22,737 nt of DNA, taken from assembly GCA_020024855.1 (NCBI GenBank), contig JAHHTB010000010.1:1-22737 (forward strand), given 5' to 3'. Position numbers and translations under genes: made by a program. The notes below the pieces were generated by a model that saw only the letters and a list, made by a program, of their open reading frames with translations, searched no databases and was not told the DNA's origin. Positions 1-7,806 of the stretch are shown piece after piece. Source of the DNA: Fusobacterium sp. (GTDB taxonomy: Bacteria; Fusobacteriota; Fusobacteriia; Fusobacteriales; Fusobacteriaceae). How positions within the stretch are numbered: the first letter of the stretch is position 1; every line of letters starts with the position of its first letter.

Positions 1-1146
1 ATCTTTTATTTCAACAGTTACATTTTTATTATAAGAAATATTAATATTAATATCATTTCCATTACCATATTTTATAGCATTTTCTATAAGATTTAAAAAT
101 AGTTGTTTTACTAAGTTAAAATCTGAATTTATAACAGTTTTTCTATATGAAAAATTTATTTTTTGATTTGGATAAATAATGTGTAAATCATTTATAGTAT
201 TTTTAATAACTTCAGCAACATCAAACTTTATATGATCAATATCATTAATGTTATCTTTAGCAAGGAATAAAAGTTTTGAAACAAGAGACGACATATTTTT
301 AGTTTCATCATCAATAGAATCAAGAGCCTCTTTTAAAATTTCCTTATTTTCAAAACCCCAACGTTTAACAAGTCCAACATATCCACTAATAATAAAAATT
401 GGAGTTTTTAATTCATGTGAGGCATTATTTACAAAATCAATTTGAGCATCTGTTTGATTTTTTATTCTTTTCAGCATATTTTTGTATGAAGTTATAACTG
501 TATCAAATTCTATAAACGTATTTTTAGTTTCAAGATTATGATCAAGAGTATCAAGATTTATATTATTTGTGATCTCTTGAAGATTTTTAAGAGGTGGTAT
601 AAATTTATTATAGAATTTTTTGGCAATATAGAAATTTAAAAATAAAGTAAATAAAATAAGAAGAACAAAAAATTTAATAATTCCCATAATAATCTCTCTA
701 TCTTCATGCATATCTTTTATTATTATAATTTCAATAGGATTAAGATTTTTAACTTTTATTTTTCTGTATAGAAATTCATATTTATAAAAACCTATACTTT
801 GTACTTCTTCAGAAAATTCTTTATCTTTGATTATATTAATAAGTTTTGGGGAATAATTTTTAGTATAAATTTTTTCATTGTATTTAAAAATTACAGAAAC
901 ACCCATTATTTTTGGGCATTCATCTAAGGCGTCTTCAAAAAGATCTTCAAGATTTCTACCTAATTTTAATTTTGTTTCAAATTCATTAGTTTCATAATTA
1001 ATAAAGCCATTAATTGTTTCTATATCAGCATGAGAAACATTTTTTATATAAAAGGCAAAAAAAGACATTATACCTAAATATGAAAACATAAATAGAAAAA
1101 GGAAAACTCTATAACTTTTTCTTAATTCTTCAGATAATTTTCTCAT
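1..1146 (-). CDS. Sensor histidine kinase of two-component system (C-terminus cut by window start)
   Basis: Membrane sensor kinase, partner of the OmpR-type regulator immediately upstream (16-nt gap, one operon). The frame is open from the ATG at 1146 (SD GAGGAGA) to the window edge, 382 codons. Seen in order: TM helix around residues 13-35, an extracytoplasmic sensor segment of about 115 residues, TM helix around 152-172, a HAMP-like linker (IPPLKNLQEI), the phospho-acceptor box NNASHELKTP with His244, and the N-box LVKQLFLNLIENAIKYG. The reading ends at TVEIKD, so the G boxes of the ATPase domain lie outside the window. The family autophosphorylates the His and passes phosphate to the regulator. 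The sensor segment is not recognised, so the signal is unknown. The divergent surface-glycan operon suggests an envelope signal such as cationic peptide or cation stress (inference). Confidence 0.93.
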   Translation of the reverse strand, partial: MRKLSEELRKSYRVFLFLFMFSYLGIMSFFAFYIKNVSHADIETINGFINYETNEFETKLKLGRNLEDLFEDALDECPKIMGVSVIFKYNEKIYTKNYSPKLINIIKDKEFSEEVQSIGFYKYEFLYRKIKVKNLNPIEIIIIKDMHEDREIIMGIIKFFVLLILFTLFLNFYIAKKFYNKFIPPLKNLQEITNNINLDTLDHNLETKNTFIEFDTVITSYKNMLKRIKNQTDAQIDFVNNASHELKTPIFIISGYVGLVKRWGFENKEILKEALDSIDDETKNMSSLVSKLLFLAKDNINDIDHIKFDVAEVIKNTINDLHIIYPNQKINFSYRKTVINSDFNLVKQLFLNLIENAIKYGNGNDININISYNKNVTVEIKD

Positions 1147-1162
1147 TTTTTCTCCTCAATAA

Positions 1163-1837
1163 TTAATTTTCTTTTTTCAATGTGTAACCAAAGCCTCTTA
1201 CAGTATGAATATATTTTTCATTATCATTATCAATTTTCTTTCTTAGAGAATTAATATACACATCAACAATTTTTTCTTCTATATCACTATCATATCCCCA
1301 AACTTCTCCAAAAATTTTTTCTCTTGAAATAACAATCTCTTTATTAAGAAGAAGCAGAAGAAAGAGATTATATTCTCTTTTAGTAAGAGAAATCTCATTG
1401 TCATTTTTATAAACTTTTTTACTATTTGTATCAAGTTTAATTGATTCATAAATAATGAAATTATTATTTTCAAATCCTTTTTTATTTCTTAAAGCTACTC
1501 TCATTCTTGCAAATAATTCCTCGATTTCAAATGGTTTTGTAAGATAATCATCAGCTCCCATATCAAGAAGTTGTATCTTATTAAGAAGTTGATCCTTTGC
1601 AGTAAGGACAATTATAGGAATCTCAGATTCTTTTCTTATAATTTTACATACCTCTTCTCCAGAAAGTTTTGGCATCATTAAATCAAGAAGAATGAGATCG
1701 AAAAAATTTTTTTTAAATTTATTAATTCCCTCTTCTCCATCTTCTGCAGTTGAAACAATATATCCCTCATGCTCTAGTTCAAGTTGAAGAAAACGTCTTA
1801 TTTTCTTTTCATCTTCTATTATAAGTATCTTTTTCAT
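1163..1837 (-). CDS. OmpR/PhoB-family response regulator
   Basis: DNA-binding response regulator, 224 residues, usual family length. Receiver domain at residues 1-115: acidic pair E8/D9, phospho-acceptor D52 in LLDLMMP, T79 in VLTAKD, K101 in LTKPF. The C-terminal winged helix spans about 125-222 and ends in the typical VRGFGYTL. Start ATG follows AGGAGA. It is the first gene of an operon with the histidine kinase and is divergent from a glycosyltransferase operon with a 181-nt gap, the arrangement of a regulator that controls its neighbour. Two similar 17-nt tandem half-site elements lie in that gap. Similar in layout to PmrA/PmrB, but one-to-one identity cannot be claimed from sequence reading alone. 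Confidence 0.95.
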   Translation of the reverse strand: MKKILIIEDEKKIRRFLQLELEHEGYIVSTAEDGEEGINKFKKNFFDLILLDLMMPKLSGEEVCKIIRKESEIPIIVLTAKDQLLNKIQLLDMGADDYLTKPFEIEELFARMRVALRNKKGFENNNFIIYESIKLDTNSKKVYKNDNEISLTKREYNLFLLLLLNKEIVISREKIFGEVWGYDSDIEEKIVDVYINSLRKKIDNDNEKYIHTVRGFGYTLKKEN

Positions 1838-1867
1838 TCTCCATCTCCTATTTTTATTATTATTTTT

Positions 1868-1907
1868 ATTATACCATTTTATTTTAAAATATTAAAAAAT
1901 AATTAAG
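1868..1907 (-). promoter_or_regulatory. Promoter of the two-component operon with tandem-repeat box
   Basis: On the - strand, TATAAT (1868-1873) is preceded by TGG, an extended -10. Seventeen bases upstream lies TTTAAT (1891-1896) in the -35 position. This hexamer is the proximal half of CTTAAT-N5-TTTAAT (1891-1907), an 11-nt-period direct repeat like the sites bound by OmpR-family regulators (PmrA box type). Autoregulation is inferred; the region is so AT-rich that chance resemblance is possible. Confidence 0.5.
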
Positions 1908-1949
1908 AAAGCATATAGTTAAAATAATAAAAAAATTTATAAAAAATTT

Positions 1950-1982
1950 CTTTACTTTTTTTTAACCTTTATTTTTTAGAAT
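1950..1982 (+). promoter_or_regulatory. Candidate promoter/regulator box of the surface-glycan operon
   Basis: The + strand shows CTTTAC-N5-TTTAAC (1950-1966), the same spacing as the box on the other side of this divergent region. A -10-like TAGAAT follows at 1977-1982. No good -35 is present, which would suit an activator-dependent promoter. An alternative -10, TATAAA at 1988-1993, is possible. Weak evidence. Confidence 0.3.
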
Positions 1983-2018
1983 ATCCATATAAACAAATTT
2001 TAAAACTTGGAGGAAAAG

Positions 2019-2738
2019 ATGGAAAGAATTTCAGTTATTGCACCTGTTTATAATGAAAAAGAAAATATACCAATATTAATAGAAAAAATTGAGCAAGTGC
2101 TTAAAAAAAGATTTACTTCATATGAAATTATACTTGTTGATGATGGAAGTACAGATGGAAGTAAGGAGATATTAGACAAAGAAGCTAATAAAAATGGTCA
2201 TATAAAAGTCTATCATTTTACAGAAAATAATGGACAAACAGCAGCTCTTGCAGCTGGTTTTAAACTTTGTACTGGAGATTTAGTTGTAACAATGGATGCA
2301 GATTTACAAACAGATCCAGAGGATATCTATACACTTTTAGCTTATATAGATGACTATGATATGATAAACGGAAAAAGAGAAACAAGAGAAGATGGTTTAA
2401 AAAGAAAGTTTTCTTCTTTTGTTGGAAATACAGTAAGAAATTTTATAACAGATGATAACATAAAAGATACTGGTTGCCCATTAAAACTTTTTAAAAAAGA
2501 AGTTGTTAAAAGTTATTATCTTTTTGAAGGAATGCATAGATTTCTTCCAACCCTTGCAAAAATGAATGGATTTAAAGTTTTAGAAGTTCCTGTAAGACAT
2601 TATGATAGACAATATGGAAAATCTAAATATGGTGTTTTTAATAGACTTTTCAAAGGATTAAAAGATGCTTTTGCAGTGAGATGGATGAAAAAAAGAAAAT
2701 TAAAATATAAAATTGAAATGGGAGAGGAAAATGTTTAA
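2019..2738 (+). CDS. GT2 family polyprenyl-phosphate glycosyltransferase (ArnC/DPM-synthase-like), soluble form
   Basis: 239 residues. Transfers a sugar from a nucleotide sugar to a polyprenyl phosphate at the cytoplasmic face (family knowledge). Seen: GT-A start SVIAPVYNEKENI, VDDGSTDGS (D41, D42), the metal-binding DAD at residues 93-95 followed by LQTDPED, and a QYGKSKYG motif near the C-terminus, typical of DPM/ArnC/GtrB enzymes. Unlike ArnC or GtrB (about 320 residues with two C-terminal membrane helices), it stops after the catalytic domain. Start ATG 2019 follows TTGGAGG at 2007-2013; an in-frame TTG at 2007 lies inside that SD and is rejected. First gene of a five-gene operon; the next gene overlaps by 8 nt. 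The dehydrogenase and epimerase at the end of the operon point to GalA or GlcA as the sugar (inference). Confidence 0.9.
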   Translation: MERISVIAPVYNEKENIPILIEKIEQVLKKRFTSYEIILVDDGSTDGSKEILDKEANKNGHIKVYHFTENNGQTAALAAGFKLCTGDLVVTMDADLQTDPEDIYTLLAYIDDYDMINGKRETREDGLKRKFSSFVGNTVRNFITDDNIKDTGCPLKLFKKEVVKSYYLFEGMHRFLPTLAKMNGFKVLEVPVRHYDRQYGKSKYGVFNRLFKGLKDAFAVRWMKKRKLKYKIEMGEENV

Positions 2739-3003
2739 TTTAAATTTTTTTATGATAATTGGTCTTATTGGGCAAGGTTTATTTTCAATGAGATTTATAA
2801 TTCAATGGATAGCTAGTGAGAAGGCTGGAAAAAGTGTTATTCCATTTACATTTTGGATTTTTAGTTTTGGTGGAAGTCTTTTTCTTCTTATTTATGCTAT
2901 TTATAGAAAAGACCCAGTATTTATTTTAGGACAAGCTCCTAATTTATTAATATATTCAAGAAATATGTGGCTTATAAAAAAAAGTAGAAAAACAAGAGGA
3001 TAA
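2731..3003 (+). CDS. LAB_N (lipid-A-disaccharide synthase N-terminal domain) small membrane protein
   Basis: 90 residues, almost all membrane: three helices at roughly residues 5-24, 36-55 and 62-82. Family features visible: IIQWIASEKAGKS after helix 1, PFTFWIFSFGGS in helix 2, GQAPNLLIYSRNMWLI in helix 3. This matches the LAB_N domain, found fused to some LpxB proteins and as stand-alone proteins beside GT2 and ArnT-like enzymes. LAB_N is related in fold to three-helix PQ-loop/SemiSWEET transporters (family knowledge from memory). Start ATG 2731 has SD GGAGAGGA and overlaps the GT2 stop by 8 nt, so the two are translationally coupled; an upstream TTG at 2713 is unlikely. Function unproven. 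It may anchor the soluble GT2 or flip the loaded lipid carrier, the job done by ArnE/ArnF in enterics (inference). Confidence 0.85.
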   Translation: MFNLNFFMIIGLIGQGLFSMRFIIQWIASEKAGKSVIPFTFWIFSFGGSLFLLIYAIYRKDPVFILGQAPNLLIYSRNMWLIKKSRKTRG

Positions 3004-3005
3004 TT

Positions 3006-4601
3006 ATGATAAATAAAAAAGATTTAAAATATATTTTGATTTTACTTCCAATTTCAATTTTTGCATTTTTTTCAAATATATGGGTAAGACCAGCAGATCT
3101 TATGGAAGCAAGAAATTTCATAACAGCAAGAGAGATGATAGAGAATAATAATTTTTTGATTCCTACTCTTAATGGCTTTTTAAGATTTGAGAAGCCTCCA
3201 CTTCCAACATGGTTTACAGTAGGAATAATGAAAGTAACAGGTAATATGACAGATGAATATGTTCTTCGTATTCCTGTTGCTATTTGTTCCGTTTTATTTA
3301 TAATCTTACTTTATTATTTTATGAAATTATTAACAAAAAATAGTTTTAAAAGTTTCTTAACAGCTTTTGTAGGTTCTACTACATTTATGCTCATAAAAAC
3401 AGGAAATGAAAATACATGGGATATATATACTTATGTTTTTGCATTTGGAGCAATAACTTTTATTCTTAAAGGATTTCAAGAAAACAAAAGGAAAGATTTT
3501 GTTATAAGTGGTATTTTTTTAGCTGGTTCTATTTTAAGTAAAGGACCTGTAGGTATTTATGGCTTAGTTATACCATTTTTTGTTTCATATATGTTTGTTT
3601 TTGGAGTTAAAGATTTAAAATCAAATTTAAAAAAATTATTTTTAATGATATTTGTAACAACTATTTTATCAAGTATTTGGGTTCTTATTGTATATAGTAA
3701 ATATCCAGATATATTTTTAAGTGTTTTAAAAAAAGAAGAAAAAACTTGGAGTACTAGACATACAGAAAGCTTTATTTATTATATTGATTATTTTGTTTAT
3801 ATGGGTGTATGGATATTCTTTTCATTTATGGCATTTATATATTCATGGAGTAAAAAAAGAAATAATAACAAAGATACATCAAAATTTATTTTTTTATGGA
3901 ATATATTTGTAATACTTTTCCTTTCTTTTATAAAAATGAAGAAGAAAAGATATGGAATACCAATATATATGACATCAGCAATAAGTGTAGGTATTATATG
4001 TGAATATTATTATAATAAAATTTGGAATGAACTTAAAAAATCAGATAAAATTCTTTTAAATATTCAAGGAATTTTTCTGTGTACAGTTTCTTTTGCTATT
4101 CCAGTTATATTTTTTTTAAAAGGATATTTGTCAAATAATATAAGTTTAATGTATATGATTATGATTTTTATAATCTTTATTTCTTTTGGAATTTTAACTT
4201 TAAACTTTATTATAAGAAAAAAAGAATTTTCAATAAAATTTATTATTCTTGGAAGCGGAATTTTAATGCTTATTACAAATATAAGTACAAATTGGTTTTT
4301 TGATAGAAATTTTATAAAGAAGACAAATGAAATAATAGAATATCAAAAAATAAAAATCGTCCGTAAAAATCCACCGATTTCAGATATTTATGGAAAATAT
4401 TATGAGATAGAAGATGTGTGGAGAATAGGAAAAAATATAAAAAATTATAATGAAAATACAACTCTTCCAAATAAATTTATCTTTTTTGGGGATATTCCAA
4501 AGGAAATTTTAAAAGAATATAAGATATACAAAAAAGAAATTTATGTAAAAGATGATGGAAATTTGGCAGAGTTAAGTTATTTAGAAAAACAGGAGGCATA
4601 A
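3006..4601 (+). CDS. ArnT-like glycosyltransferase, GT39/GT83 family membrane protein
   Basis: 531 residues, near ArnT (about 550). Transfers a sugar from a polyprenyl-phosphate donor to lipid A or another acceptor on the outer face of the inner membrane (family knowledge). After the first helix (about 10-26), the first periplasmic loop has the conserved pattern DLMEARNFITAREM (acidic D31/E34) and RFEKPPLPTW, the hallmark of the ArnT/PMT group. About 11-12 further hydrophobic helices follow to residue about 430, then a soluble C-terminal tail of about 100 residues. It begins 2 nt after the LAB_N stop and ends just before the SD of the epimerase gene. Acceptor and sugar are not determined by sequence; the uronic-acid genes in the operon suggest galacturonic acid. 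Confidence 0.88.
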   Translation: MINKKDLKYILILLPISIFAFFSNIWVRPADLMEARNFITAREMIENNNFLIPTLNGFLRFEKPPLPTWFTVGIMKVTGNMTDEYVLRIPVAICSVLFIILLYYFMKLLTKNSFKSFLTAFVGSTTFMLIKTGNENTWDIYTYVFAFGAITFILKGFQENKRKDFVISGIFLAGSILSKGPVGIYGLVIPFFVSYMFVFGVKDLKSNLKKLFLMIFVTTILSSIWVLIVYSKYPDIFLSVLKKEEKTWSTRHTESFIYYIDYFVYMGVWIFFSFMAFIYSWSKKRNNNKDTSKFIFLWNIFVILFLSFIKMKKKRYGIPIYMTSAISVGIICEYYYNKIWNELKKSDKILLNIQGIFLCTVSFAIPVIFFLKGYLSNNISLMYMIMIFIIFISFGILTLNFIIRKKEFSIKFIILGSGILMLITNISTNWFFDRNFIKKTNEIIEYQKIKIVRKNPPISDIYGKYYEIEDVWRIGKNIKNYNENTTLPNKFIFFGDIPKEILKEYKIYKKEIYVKDDGNLAELSYLEKQEA

Positions 4602-4602
4602 A

Positions 4603-5643
4603 ATGAATATAATTGTAACAGGTGGAGCAGGATTTATTGGTTCTCATCTTTGTGAAACACTTTTATTACATGGACATAGAGTTATAAACATTGATAATTT
4701 TCATGAATTTTACTCTCTTGATATAAAAATAGAAAATGTTTTAGAAAGTACAGGAAAATTAAAATATATTTCTGAATTTAAAAATATTGTAACAAAAGAA
4801 GAAAAAATAAAAAAACTTTGTGAAATTACAGAAAGTGAAAACTATAAACTCTACTATACTGATATAAGAAATGTTTTAGAGTTAGAAAATATTTTTTCAA
4901 AAGAAAATCCAAATCTTGTAGTTAATCTTGCAGGACTTGCAGGGGTAAGACCCTCTCTTCTTGAGCCAATTTTATATGAAGAGGTAAATATAAAAGGATA
5001 TATGAACTTACTTGAAATGTGTGTAAAATACAATGTAAAAAAATTCGTTCAAGCATCTTCATCATCAGTTTATGGAAATAATAAGGTAGTTCCTTTTAAA
5101 GAAACAGATATAGTTGATTTTGCAATTTCTCCATATGCAGGAACTAAAAAATCTTGTGAAGTTATGGGTCATATATATCATTCTCTTTATAATATAGATA
5201 TGTTTCAATTAAGATTCTTTACTGTATATGGAGAAAGACAAAGACCAGATTTAGCAATTTATAAATTTACAAAACTTATATTAGAAAATAAAGAAATTCC
5301 AATTTATGGAGATGGAAATACTTTTAGAGATTATACATATGTAAAAGATATAATACAAGGAATTATGAAATCTATTAATTATCTGTTAGAAAATAAAAAT
5401 GTGTATGAGATTTTAAATCTAGGAGAATCTCACACAGTTTCTTTAAAAGAGATGGTAGAAACAATAGAAAGAGAACTAAATAAAAAAGCAATTATAAAAT
5501 ATCTTCCAATGCAACCTGGAGATGTTGAGAAAACTTATGCAGATATTTCAAAGGCTAAAAATCTTATTGGATATGAACCTTGTACTCCTTTTGAAGAAGG
5601 AATAAAAAAATTTGTTAGATGGTATAAAAAAGGAGAAAGATAG
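4603..5643 (+). CDS. NAD-dependent epimerase, UDP-glucuronate 4-epimerase-like
   Basis: 346 residues, extended SDR fold. NAD-binding TGGAGFIG at residues 6-13, LAGLAGVR near 107, SSSSVYG, catalytic YAGTKK (Y178, K182), LRFFTVYG and FRDYTYVKDI. The combination AGVRPSL / SSSSVYGNNK / FFTVYG / RPDLA is characteristic of UDP-glucuronate 4-epimerases (CapI/GAE type) rather than GalE. The following gene makes UDP-glucuronate, so UDP-galacturonate is the expected product. About 35 extra residues lie between the first NAD strand and the YYTDIRN segment (about 40-90) compared with the usual short loop. ATG 4603 has AGGAGG close upstream (4591-4596) and sits 1 nt after the previous stop. UDP-glucose 4-epimerase activity is a less likely alternative. 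Confidence 0.85.
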   Translation: MNIIVTGGAGFIGSHLCETLLLHGHRVINIDNFHEFYSLDIKIENVLESTGKLKYISEFKNIVTKEEKIKKLCEITESENYKLYYTDIRNVLELENIFSKENPNLVVNLAGLAGVRPSLLEPILYEEVNIKGYMNLLEMCVKYNVKKFVQASSSSVYGNNKVVPFKETDIVDFAISPYAGTKKSCEVMGHIYHSLYNIDMFQLRFFTVYGERQRPDLAIYKFTKLILENKEIPIYGDGNTFRDYTYVKDIIQGIMKSINYLLENKNVYEILNLGESHTVSLKEMVETIERELNKKAIIKYLPMQPGDVEKTYADISKAKNLIGYEPCTPFEEGIKKFVRWYKKGER

Positions 5644-5644
5644 A

Positions 5645-6967
5645 ATGAAAATTACTGTAATTGGTACTGGATATGTAGGACTTGTGCAAGGAATTATAAT
5701 GGCTGATTTTGGTTCAGAAGTTATATGTATGGATGTTGACGAAAATAAAATAGAAAATTTAAAAAATGGAATTATTCCTATTTTTGAGCCTGGACTTCAA
5801 GAGCTTCTTATAAAAAATATAAAATCAAAAAGAATAAAATTCACATCAGATATAAAAGTGGCAGTAGAAAGTTCAGAAGTAATATTTATAGCTGTTGGAA
5901 CACCACCTGCTCTTGATGGTTCTGCAGATTTACATTTTGTTCTTGATGTAGCAAAATCAATAGGAAAATATTTAAATAATTACAAGGTTATAGTGGATAA
6001 ATCAACAGTACCTGTTGGAACAGGAAAACTTGTGAGAGAAACAATACAAAAAGAACTAGATGAAAGAAAAGTAGATTTTAAATTTGATATTGTATCTAAT
6101 CCAGAATTTTTAAGAGAGGGAAAAGCTGTTACAGATTGTCAACGTCCAGATAGAATTATAATAGGTTATGAATCTGAAAAAGCAAAGGAGATAATGAAAA
6201 AAGTTTATGATGTACTTTTTATTAATGAAACTCCATTTTTATTTACAAATATTGAAACTGCTGAAATGATAAAATATGCTTCAAATGCTTTTTTAGCTGT
6301 AAAAATTTCATTTATAAATGAAATTGCTCTTTTATCAGAAAAAGTAGGTTCTAACACTCAAGAAATAGCAAGAGCTATGGGAATGGATGGAAGAATTTCT
6401 CCTAAATTTTTACATTGTGGTCCAGGATATGGAGGTTCATGTTTTCCAAAAGATACAAAAGCTATTATTGACATAGCCCAAAAATATGGGGAGGAGATGT
6501 ATGTGGTAAAAGCAGCTGTAGAAGCTAATGAAAAACAAAAAAGGAAAATAACAGAAAAAATAGTTAGCAAAATGAATGGAGTAAAAGGAAAAACAATAGG
6601 TATTCTAGGGCTTTCTTTCAAGCCAGATACTGATGATATGAGAGAAGCACCTAGTATTGATATTATAAGAGGTCTTGTAAGTTTAGGTGCAAAAATTCAT
6701 GCATATTGTCCAGAAGGAATAAAAGAAGCAAGATGGAGACTTTCAGATATAGAAAAAAATATAATTTATTGTGCTGATGAATATTCTGTAGCTAATGATG
6801 TAGATGCAATAGTTCTTGTAACAGAATGGAATCAATTTAGAGGAATGAATCTTGAAAATGTAAGAGGAAGAATGAAAGATAATTTTTATTTTGATTTAAG
6901 AAATATATATGCTAAAGATATAAATGTTAGAAAAATATTTAAATATTATCCTGTAGGACAAAATTAA
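5645..6967 (+). CDS. ugd: UDP-glucose 6-dehydrogenase
   Basis: 440 residues, usual length for the bacterial enzyme. Oxidises UDP-glucose to UDP-glucuronate with two NAD+. Rossmann motif GTGYVG at residues 7-12, VGTPP near 85, STVPVGTG, SNPEFLREG, catalytic Cys266 in GYGGSCFPKD, and the C-terminal domain with GLSFKPDTDDMREAPS. ATG 5645 follows AGGAG and lies 1 nt after the epimerase stop; an in-frame TTG at 5612 inside the epimerase gene is rejected. Last gene of the operon, directly followed by a strong terminator. Supplies the substrate of the preceding epimerase, or directly of the GT2 if the transferred sugar is glucuronic acid. Confidence 0.95.
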   Translation: MKITVIGTGYVGLVQGIIMADFGSEVICMDVDENKIENLKNGIIPIFEPGLQELLIKNIKSKRIKFTSDIKVAVESSEVIFIAVGTPPALDGSADLHFVLDVAKSIGKYLNNYKVIVDKSTVPVGTGKLVRETIQKELDERKVDFKFDIVSNPEFLREGKAVTDCQRPDRIIIGYESEKAKEIMKKVYDVLFINETPFLFTNIETAEMIKYASNAFLAVKISFINEIALLSEKVGSNTQEIARAMGMDGRISPKFLHCGPGYGGSCFPKDTKAIIDIAQKYGEEMYVVKAAVEANEKQKRKITEKIVSKMNGVKGKTIGILGLSFKPDTDDMREAPSIDIIRGLVSLGAKIHAYCPEGIKEARWRLSDIEKNIIYCADEYSVANDVDAIVLVTEWNQFRGMNLENVRGRMKDNFYFDLRNIYAKDINVRKIFKYYPVGQN

Positions 6968-6997
6968 AAAAGGTAGTTTACTCTACCTTTTTTATTT
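6966..6997 (+). terminator. Intrinsic terminator of the surface-glycan operon
   Basis: Perfect 11-bp inverted repeat AAAAAAGGTAG / CTACCTTTTTT (6966-6976 and 6983-6993) with a 6-nt loop, and the 3' arm ends in a T run. It overlaps the ugd stop codon. Confidence 0.9.
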
Positions 6998-7005
6998 TGT
7001 ATAAT
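6977..7005 (+). promoter_or_regulatory. Promoter of the potassium channel gene
   Basis: TTTACT (6977-6982), 17-nt spacer, TATAAT (7000-7005). The -35 hexamer falls in the loop and start of the 3' arm of the preceding terminator, so promoter and terminator are nested. Distance to the ATG fits a short leader of about 30 nt. Confidence 0.5.
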
Positions 7006-7042
7006 TAAATTAATAAAAAATAGAGATTAAAAAGGAGGGCTA

Positions 7043-7771
7043 ATGCATATATATAAAAATCAGATAAAAGATTTTATAAAAATTTCTTTACTCACTTTTG
7101 TAGCTTCCTTTATATTATCATTTATAATGCATATATTAATAGAAGATAAAGCTAGTATTACAGATTTATTTTTAACAACTACAAAGATATTTTTTAATAT
7201 ATTGCCTTTAATTTTTATGAAAGAAAAAAACTTTATGTTTAAAGATGGACCAGGAAAGGCAATAAGTTTGATTTTATATTATCTTCTTTTAGTTCCATAT
7301 GTAAATTTTTCTTTACATTTAGAGGAAAATAGAAATATTAAATATATATTTTATTTTATATCTTTTTTAAATACAGCTTTACTAATAACATCTCACATTA
7401 TTTTACTAAAATATGTTATTGTTGATTTTTTCAAAAGAAAAAGACAGATTGTAATACAAGATATAGCTATAATAATAACAACATATATAACCATAGCTAT
7501 AAGCTTTGGACTTATCTATACACTTATGAGTTTATCAAGTACAAATCCTGTCTTTAATGGAATATCAAGAGAAATGTCAGATTTTTATTTTTATATTAAA
7601 CATATTTATTTTAGTTTTATGACAATAGCAACAGTTGGTTATGGGGATATTTACCCATTTACAACCTTAGGGCAAATTCTTGTTATAATAGAAACATTGA
7701 TTGGGCTTATTTTAACAAATGTTATTTTAGGTTTGGTTATAGGTTCTGGAATACTTACAAATAAAAAATAA
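7043..7771 (+). CDS. Potassium channel protein (six hydrophobic helices, TVGYGD filter)
   Basis: 242 residues. Inner-membrane cation channel subunit. The selectivity filter TVGYGD is at residues 197-202, preceded by the pore helix FSFMTIA and followed by the inner helix GQILVIIETLIGLILTNVILG, the Ion_trans_2 pore. About four to five helices precede it (roughly 10-35, 45-60, 72-92, 103-132, 142-168). The helix in the voltage-sensor position lacks regular Arg/Lys spacing, so voltage gating is not supported. No RCK or cyclic-nucleotide domain follows; the protein ends soon after the inner helix. SD AGGAGGG, ATG 7043. Single-gene unit. Permeability to K+ follows from the filter; gating is unknown. 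Confidence 0.88.
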   Translation: MHIYKNQIKDFIKISLLTFVASFILSFIMHILIEDKASITDLFLTTTKIFFNILPLIFMKEKNFMFKDGPGKAISLILYYLLLVPYVNFSLHLEENRNIKYIFYFISFLNTALLITSHIILLKYVIVDFFKRKRQIVIQDIAIIITTYITIAISFGLIYTLMSLSSTNPVFNGISREMSDFYFYIKHIYFSFMTIATVGYGDIYPFTTLGQILVIIETLIGLILTNVILGLVIGSGILTNKK

Positions 7772-7800
7772 GGGACTATTTTTTAGCCCCTTATCTTATT
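7768..7800. terminator. Bidirectional terminator between channel gene and lemA operon
   Basis: Inverted repeat ATAAGGGACTA / TAGCCCCTTAT (7768-7778 and 7784-7794) with one mismatch and a 5-nt loop. On the - strand it is followed by a run of six T, so it is strongest as terminator of the LemA operon; on the + strand the T tract is interrupted. Confidence 0.8.
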
Positions 7801-7806
7801 TTTATC

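Noticed and set aside
248..445. 65-codon + strand frame
   Set aside because: Antisense to the histidine kinase, inside its H-box region; no SD and no protein-like features.
4603..5643. Calling the epimerase galE
   Set aside because: Motifs (AGVRPSL, SSSSVYGNNK, FFTVYG, RPDLA) and adjacency to ugd fit UDP-glucuronate 4-epimerase better.
2019..6967. Reading the operon as a true arn operon (aminoarabinose)
   Set aside because: No ArnA decarboxylase/formyltransferase, ArnB aminotransferase, ArnD, ArnE or ArnF; the uronic-acid epimerase points to another sugar.
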